Source: Eubacteriales bacterium
GTDB lineage: Bacteria > Bacillota_A > Clostridia > Christensenellales > Aristaeellaceae
Length of the DNA: 10,363 nt
NCBI GenBank assembly: GCA_028692205.1
Contig: JAQUXV010000067.1
Coordinates: forward strand, 1-10,363
Reading direction: 5' to 3'
The notes beneath the pieces are model-generated. The model made no database searches. It worked only from the letters and a program-made list of their open reading frames with translations, and was not told the origin of the DNA. Positions 6,938 to 10,363 of this stretch are shown one piece after another (within the stretch, counting starts at the first letter, position 1; each line of letters begins with the position of its first letter). The position numbers and the translations under genes are program-made.

Positions 6938-6991
6938 GGGCCTTTTCCGCCAATATAAAAGGCCCACGCATCCGGACATTCTGCCCAGACG
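6938..6991 (-). promoter_or_regulatory. Probable expression platform of the ZTP riboswitch
   Basis: Directly after the aptamer on the minus strand, CGTCTGGGCA (6982-6991) can fold back on TGTCCGGATG (6969-6978) across a GAA loop. This gives ten pairs including three G-U, and would bury the conserved CUGGGC that contacts the ligand. A second hairpin follows: GGGCCTTTT (6957-6965 read on the minus strand) with AAAAGGCCC (6938-6946), with CGT/ACG pairing outside. Neither has a clean U-run directly after it. The first helix looks like the switching element, but how it changes gene expression is unclear. Confidence 0.4.
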
Positions 6992-7052
6992 GTCGGCTTC
7001 TTCAGCGTTATACTCCCTGTGGTTCATTCCACTTCCGTCAGTCATATAACGC
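6982..7052 (-). ncRNA. ZTP (pfl motif) riboswitch aptamer
   Basis: Minus-strand RNA senses ZTP/ZMP, purine intermediates that build up when 10-formyl-tetrahydrofolate is short. Read on the minus strand, an outer helix GCGTTATA/TATAACGC (7045-7052 with 7005-7012) encloses the conserved TGACTGACGGAAG. Then come a GTGG/CCAC stem and AGGGAG before the helix closes. A short linker leads to the second conserved block, GCCGACCGTCTGGGCA (6982-6997), which holds the CUGGGC ligand-binding motif. Order and spacing match the known aptamer as I recall it. Its 5' helix starts within a few bases of the predicted transcription start of the promoter at 7057-7085. The next gene on this strand is the folate-type ECF S component about 600 bases downstream. 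Confidence 0.88.
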
Positions 7053-7056
7053 AGTC

Positions 7057-7085
7057 AGCATAACATAGCCTTTATCCGTTGTCAA
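7057..7085 (-). promoter_or_regulatory. Promoter for the ZTP riboswitch transcript
   Basis: On the minus strand a perfect TTGACA (7080-7085) is followed after 17 bases by TATGCT (7057-7062), 4 of 6 matches to TATAAT. Transcription would begin near 7050, exactly where the riboswitch's first helix begins. This agreement raises confidence in both. It is divergent from the promoter at 7132-7161, with 46 bases between them. Confidence 0.72.
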
Positions 7086-7131
7086 TACACAGGCGGTTCT
7101 GTCCCGGTCGGTTTACACTCGCACCTGCTCC

Positions 7132-7161
7132 TTGACGATCATGCGGTTTACATCGTATAGT
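7132..7161 (+). promoter_or_regulatory. Promoter for the unknown membrane protein gene
   Basis: TTGACG (7132-7137) and TATAGT (7156-7161), each 5 of 6 to the sigma-70/SigA consensus, are 18 bases apart. Transcription would start near 7168, leaving a leader of about 90 bases that shows only a small CCGTACGG palindrome (7219-7226). Confidence 0.7.
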
Positions 7162-7258
7162 AATAAAAACAGTTTCATCGCCAGCCTGCTAACCGCTTCA
7201 GCGACAAACCCGTCCTGCCGTACGGAAAACAAGTGTATCATCGCAAGGAGGAACCGCT

Positions 7259-8035
7259 TTGAAGGATTACTGGTCAAAGTTTCTGGAAAACGGCGTTATA
7301 CTGGCATTTTTCACGGGCGTCGCCTATTATCTTACCTACCTGCGTCTGGACGGGGCGCTTGCCGCCTACGCCCTTCCGGATGAGCTGATTGAGATCGACG
7401 CGCCTGATATAATCGCGACGCTGATCGATCTGATCTACAAGTTCTGGCCGGTGCTGATGATTCCCGCGCTGGGGCTGATGATCGGCAGAATGTACAAGGA
7501 CGCCGAAATCGTCCGGCTATGGCGCTTTTCCATCGCGATGGTAACCGCGGTCGTTTTTTCCGTGTTTCTGGTGAACCGTTTCGAATCGAAAAATTGGATT
7601 TTGCTCGGCATTATGCTGTTTGAGTGGGCCGAGACAGCGTTCAAGATGCTTGTTCAGTCCAAAGCTCAGAAAGGCCTGCGCGCGAAGTGGACGAACTACC
7701 GGCAGGCCGCGCAGCCTTCGCACAGAATAAACGAGCGCATGGCCGTGGGCATCGGGTACCTTGCCGTTGCCATCGCGGTGATGTATGTGCTGTCGGGTTC
7801 CGTAATGGAACACGCCGCCACGACGCAGTTGAACCGGGAGGACTACTTTGTCGCCCGGGATTATAACGATCAGGTCGTTGTGTATGAGAACGACAAGTGT
7901 TATGTTTTAATGGCGCGGGACGGCGATGCGCTGACCAATTCCTATGAGATTGTTCGTTACGATCATATCGGCAAGCTGGACTATGTTCACACAGGCGTAT
8001 TGAGCCTGCCGCGCGCCTATCCGATCTTCGATTGA
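7259..8035 (+). CDS. Membrane protein of unknown function
   Basis: A 258-residue protein I do not recognise. The TTG start at 7259 is set by AAGGAGG at 7245-7251, 7 bases upstream. Five hydrophobic segments are visible at about residues 12-28, 62-79, 90-106, 112-130 and 162-180. A positively charged loop (133-160, several Lys and Arg) lies between the fourth and fifth, which suggests that loop is cytoplasmic. After the last helix, about 78 polar residues form a soluble tail rich in Asp, Tyr and Val (for example NDQVVVYENDKCYVL), probably a small folded domain outside the membrane by the positive-inside rule. No catalytic or binding motif is evident. It stands alone with its own promoter, and the next gene converges on it. 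Confidence 0.8.
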   Translation: MKDYWSKFLENGVILAFFTGVAYYLTYLRLDGALAAYALPDELIEIDAPDIIATLIDLIYKFWPVLMIPALGLMIGRMYKDAEIVRLWRFSIAMVTAVVFSVFLVNRFESKNWILLGIMLFEWAETAFKMLVQSKAQKGLRAKWTNYRQAAQPSHRINERMAVGIGYLAVAIAVMYVLSGSVMEHAATTQLNREDYFVARDYNDQVVVYENDKCYVLMARDGDALTNSYEIVRYDHIGKLDYVHTGVLSLPRAYPIFD

Positions 8036-8239
8036 CCACCTGCCTGCGCAGCGTTGCGAAAGCGAAGGACACAGCTAAAGGCAACCTGTCCAATTTCTTA
8101 CCGGTCTCCATCCTAAAACAACGACAGATGATATCCTTCGCAATTTCGAACCGCTTCTCGCTGCCGTGAAGGCAGCTTCGAGTATCAACCAACCTTTGGG
8201 GATACCATAGCCATGTTGAAAATTGAAAAGGTCTGTTGC

Positions 8240-8261
8240 CCAGCGCCTTTACAAGCGCTGG
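8240..8261 (-). terminator. Possible hairpin between convergent genes
   Basis: CCAGCGC (8240-8246) pairs with GCGCTGG (8255-8261) across an 8-base loop, 17 bases beyond the stop of the peptidoglycan-binding protein gene. The minus-strand sequence after it has only a short delayed T-run, so termination is uncertain. The rest of 8036-8277 holds no gene I can support; it has one distant inverted pair, GCGAAGGA (8062-8069) with TCCTTCGC (8134-8141). No clear terminator for the membrane protein gene was found. Confidence 0.35.
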
Positions 8262-8277
8262 CACAGGCATCGCTCAG

Positions 8278-8748
8278 TTACTTTTTAGAGGTCGCACCCG
8301 AGGTTGCGTCACTCTTACTATTGCTTCCGCTTGAAGACGATGTTGCCGTATACGCGGCGGCGGCGTTGCTGAACAGCAATTGCTGGTCCGCTACGGACGC
8401 TTTGCCGTCCACCGTTAATCCGTTAGCCTTTTCAAAGGCGCGCATGGCGCTGTAGGTTCCGCTGCCATAATTATCAACGATCTCCTTATGGTAATACCCC
8501 AGCTCCGTCAGCCTTGTCTGCAGTGCGGTAACCTCGTAGCCGGTATCCCCCTTGCCAAGTTCAGCATATGGATAGTTGCCGTTTTCGCGCAGTAAATCGC
8601 CTAGCTGATACCACTGCTGCAGTATTTCCTCGGGCGTATAGTCGGCCGTCGCCGCGCTGACCGCATCGCCTGCAGCGGTCTCTGCAAAAGCCGGCACGGC
8701 AGAGAAAAGCAATGTCAGCAGCAGGAACAGCGCAATCTTTCGCTTCAT
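8278..8748 (-). CDS. Secreted peptidoglycan-binding-domain protein
   Basis: A 156-residue exported protein. The ATG at 8746-8748 follows AAGGAGG (8757-8763) by 8 bases. The N-terminus MKRKIALFLLLTLLF is a signal peptide with a cleavage site AFA/ET after residue 22. Residues about 66-126 form a PG_binding_1-type three-helix repeat: GDTGYEVTALQTRLTELGYY, then GSGTYSAMRAFEKANGLTVDG, and a closing DQQLL. Such domains hold proteins on the cell wall. The C-terminal 25 or so residues are Ser/Ala/Thr/Lys-rich and probably disordered. No catalytic domain is attached, so it may be an adaptor or a remnant of a larger cell-wall enzyme. A wall protease or peptidase-related context is hinted at by the divergent C69 peptidase gene. 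Confidence 0.85.
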   Translation of the reverse strand: MKRKIALFLLLTLLFSAVPAFAETAAGDAVSAATADYTPEEILQQWYQLGDLLRENGNYPYAELGKGDTGYEVTALQTRLTELGYYHKEIVDNYGSGTYSAMRAFEKANGLTVDGKASVADQQLLFSNAAAAYTATSSSSGSNSKSDATSGATSKK

Positions 8749-8775
8749 TTTCCTGTCCTCCTTGATTAGGGCTTA

Positions 8776-8792
8776 TGGGTTGCGTTAACCCA
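8776..8792 (-). repeat. Small inverted repeat before the peptidoglycan-binding protein gene
   Basis: TGGGTT (8776-8781) pairs with AACCCA (8787-8792) across 5 bases, just upstream of the ribosome binding site. It may be a leader hairpin or an operator. No regulator consensus is recognised. Confidence 0.3.
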
Positions 8793-8967
8793 TTTGTTTA
8801 TTTTACCCGGATTATCAATGTGTGAATCAAGCGGAGCCTCCCCCGCCCAAACGACCGATTGAATCGTCGGCGAACCGGCTGCGGCCCCGCACGGCACTTC
8901 CCACAGGATGTTACGTCACGTTATTCCGCCCGGTACATTCACTTGTTTTCCATTTCCAAAACCAAAT

Positions 8968-8984
8968 ATAAGTTACTTATTATA
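8968..8984 (-). promoter_or_regulatory. Palindrome overlapping a perfect -10 box in the divergent region
   Basis: ATAAGT and ACTTAT surround a central T (8968-8980). The edge of this palindrome overlaps TATAAT on the minus strand (8979-8984). A matching -35 is poor (TTACGC 18 bases upstream), so an activator might be needed. It could drive the peptidoglycan-binding protein gene with a leader of about 220 bases. The 423 bases from 8749 to 9171 contain no gene; they hold this site, the inverted repeat at 8776 and the promoter at 9011-9040. Confidence 0.35.
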
Positions 8985-9010
8985 CTGCGCACTTTCAGTC
9001 GCGCGTAACC

Positions 9011-9040
9011 TTGACGGTCCTGTCTCCGCTGTGTTATATT
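9011..9040 (+). promoter_or_regulatory. Promoter for the C69 peptidase gene
   Basis: TTGACG (9011-9016) and TATATT (9035-9040), each 5 of 6 to consensus, lie 18 bases apart. The layout nearly repeats the promoter at 7132-7161. Transcription would start near 9047, giving a leader of about 125 bases before the ATG at 9172. Confidence 0.68.
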
Positions 9041-9171
9041 GAGCTAAACAGTGAACCGCCTTGCCGTACAACGCACAGCGAGACATCCGTTTTCATTACG
9101 CCGCACTGCGGTTTCTTCCCATGGCGCACCCACGCCGCCTGTTCTCATCAACTGAAAAGAGGGATATCATC

Positions 9172-10363
9172 ATGTCGAAAAAAATCCTTGCCTTGTTGCT
9201 GGTTCTGTTGCTGGCGGTGCCTTCGGCCGCCGGAGCCTGTACAACCATTATCGTAGGCCGGAACGCATCCGCCGACGGCTCGCTTATCTTTGGCCGCACC
9301 GCCGACGGCGAAGTGTTCGAAACGACGCAAATCGTAACCGTACCGGCCCAGACGCTGGATGCGCCCCCCACCTTCGTAAGCAAGTACAACGATTTCACCA
9401 TCGAGCTGCCGGCTGAGAGCTGCCAGTATGTAATGACGCCCGCAGCGCCCGCGATGAACGTAGGCGTGTGGGCGGAGAGCGCCCTCAACGAATACGGCGT
9501 TTCCATCACCGCCACAGAGAGCATCTACGGCGGCGAGGATGTGCTGAAATACGATCCTTATGTTCCCAACGGCGTCGCGGAGGAATCCATCCCGACTTCC
9601 GTTATTCCCTATGTAAAAACGGCACGCGAGGGCATCGAGCGCCTTGGCGGCATCGTAACCGATTACGGAAGCGCAGAGGGCAACGGCGTTGTAATCGCGG
9701 ACGATACCGAGGCGTGGTACATTGAGATCTACTCCGGGCACCACTGGCTGGCCGTGAAAGTGCCGGACGACAAAGCCGCCGTCATCGCCAACGACGCGCT
9801 GATCGGCTGTGCGGATATCAACGATACCGCCAACGTAATCGCCTCGCCGGATTTCTGGCAGTTGGCCGAGGACAACGGTTTTCTGGCCAAGGTGAACGGG
9901 GAGCCGCACGCGGCGCTCACCTATGGCGCGCCGCACCGGGATTACAGCCAAATCCGTATCTGGGCGGGACAGCGGTACTTCGCCCCCTCCCAGCTGCAGG
10001 ACTATGATGTTACCCACACATACGACATGTTTTTCACCCCCGACCAGCCCATCGAACTACAGCAGGTGATGGAGCTGACCCGTTACCGCTATGAGGACAC
10101 CTGCTACAACGTCAATGAAAACGATGCGTGGCGGCCCATCGGCATCAACCGCGCGTTTACGGTTCACCTGTTCTGGTACCGGCCCAACCTGCCCATTGTG
10201 TACTGGGTAGCGCTGGCCAACTCCGAATTCAGCGTTTTCCTGCCGATGTACGGCAATCTCACTTCGACCCCCGCGGCCTATACCTACGACTGCGGCGCTT
10301 ACGACGAAAACAGCGCTTACTCCGTTTACCGCTGGCTGGATACGCTGGGTTCGCTGGACAGGA
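9172..10363 (+). CDS. Secreted C69-family peptidase (dipeptidase-like), 3' end cut by the window
   Basis: N-terminal 397 codons of an Ntn-hydrolase of peptidase family C69, relatives of dipeptidase PepD; it would cut short peptides outside the cell or at the wall. AGAGGG (9158-9163) lies 8 bases before the ATG. Residues 3-22 are a signal peptide ending in AGA, so cleavage would expose Cys23 as the new N-terminus. That cysteine begins the family motif CTTIIVGRNASADGS and is the expected nucleophile, so secretion could also activate the enzyme. A second family stretch, GVWAESALNEYGVSI, follows near residues 100-115, then NGVVIADDTEAWYIEI near 176-191. The frame is open to the window edge, so the C-terminus is not seen. 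It is divergent from the peptidoglycan-binding protein gene, which suggests a role in wall or peptide turnover. Confidence 0.9.
   Translation, partial: MSKKILALLLVLLLAVPSAAGACTTIIVGRNASADGSLIFGRTADGEVFETTQIVTVPAQTLDAPPTFVSKYNDFTIELPAESCQYVMTPAAPAMNVGVWAESALNEYGVSITATESIYGGEDVLKYDPYVPNGVAEESIPTSVIPYVKTAREGIERLGGIVTDYGSAEGNGVVIADDTEAWYIEIYSGHHWLAVKVPDDKAAVIANDALIGCADINDTANVIASPDFWQLAEDNGFLAKVNGEPHAALTYGAPHRDYSQIRIWAGQRYFAPSQLQDYDVTHTYDMFFTPDQPIELQQVMELTRYRYEDTCYNVNENDAWRPIGINRAFTVHLFWYRPNLPIVYWVALANSEFSVFLPMYGNLTSTPAAYTYDCGAYDENSAYSVYRWLDTLGSLDR

Noticed and set aside
6902..7024. Minus-strand frame ending in a protein-like tail (VWAECPDAWAFYIGGKG...)
   Set aside because: It has no ATG, GTG or TTG start with a ribosome binding site and overlaps the conserved ZTP aptamer and its following hairpins, which explain the sequence better.
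7641..8270. Minus-strand open frame of 209 codons reaching into the convergent intergenic region
   Set aside because: Most of it is antisense to the membrane protein gene and turns Arg-rich there, with no good ribosome binding site. The part over 8036-8270 reads less oddly but matches nothing I know; a repeat search could decide.
1..10363. CRISPR arrays, tRNA or rRNA genes, insertion sequences
   Set aside because: No regularly spaced repeats, tRNA cloverleaf with CCA end, rRNA segments or transposase genes were seen on either strand.

Overview
The window looks like a chromosomal segment of an anaerobic Firmicute of the class Clostridia. Base composition is moderately GC-rich. The signs are strong AGGAGG-type ribosome binding sites, TTG starts, a sugar ABC operon that lacks its own ATPase, an ECF-type vitamin transporter component and a ZTP riboswitch. 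All three exported proteins with visible N-termini carry plain AxA signal peptides rather than lipoboxes. The species cannot be named from this sequence.

Region 1 (1-5430, + strand) holds the tail of an unidentified gene, then a five-gene sugar catabolic operon. The operon encodes an extracellular sugar-binding protein, two MalF/MalG-type permeases, a ROK-family sugar kinase and a GlmS/AgaS-like SIS sugar-phosphate isomerase/deaminase. A strong hairpin lies between the binding protein and the permeases and probably gives the binding protein a higher dose. The last four genes overlap or abut and look translationally coupled. Together they could import a sugar, probably an amino sugar or fructosamine, phosphorylate it and isomerise/deaminate it toward glycolysis. 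The ATPase must be shared from elsewhere. A 16-bp bidirectional hairpin ends the operon.

Region 2 (5470-7085, - strand) holds a long-form folate-type ECF transporter S component. About 600 bases upstream of its start, on the same strand, is a clear ZTP (pfl) riboswitch aptamer with a consensus-like promoter immediately before it. The bases between carry no convincing gene but are full of inverted repeats: a 9-bp helix enclosing three hairpins, then two mutually exclusive hairpins arranged like an attenuator. ZTP signals shortage of 10-formyl-tetrahydrofolate, so control of a folate transporter would make biological sense. The unusual length and structure of the leader are the most interesting part of the window.

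Region 3 (7132-10363) holds a promoter and gene for an unrecognised five-helix membrane protein (+). Converging on it is a small secreted peptidoglycan-binding-domain protein (-). After a 420-base divergent regulatory region comes a secreted C69-family peptidase (+) that runs off the window edge.
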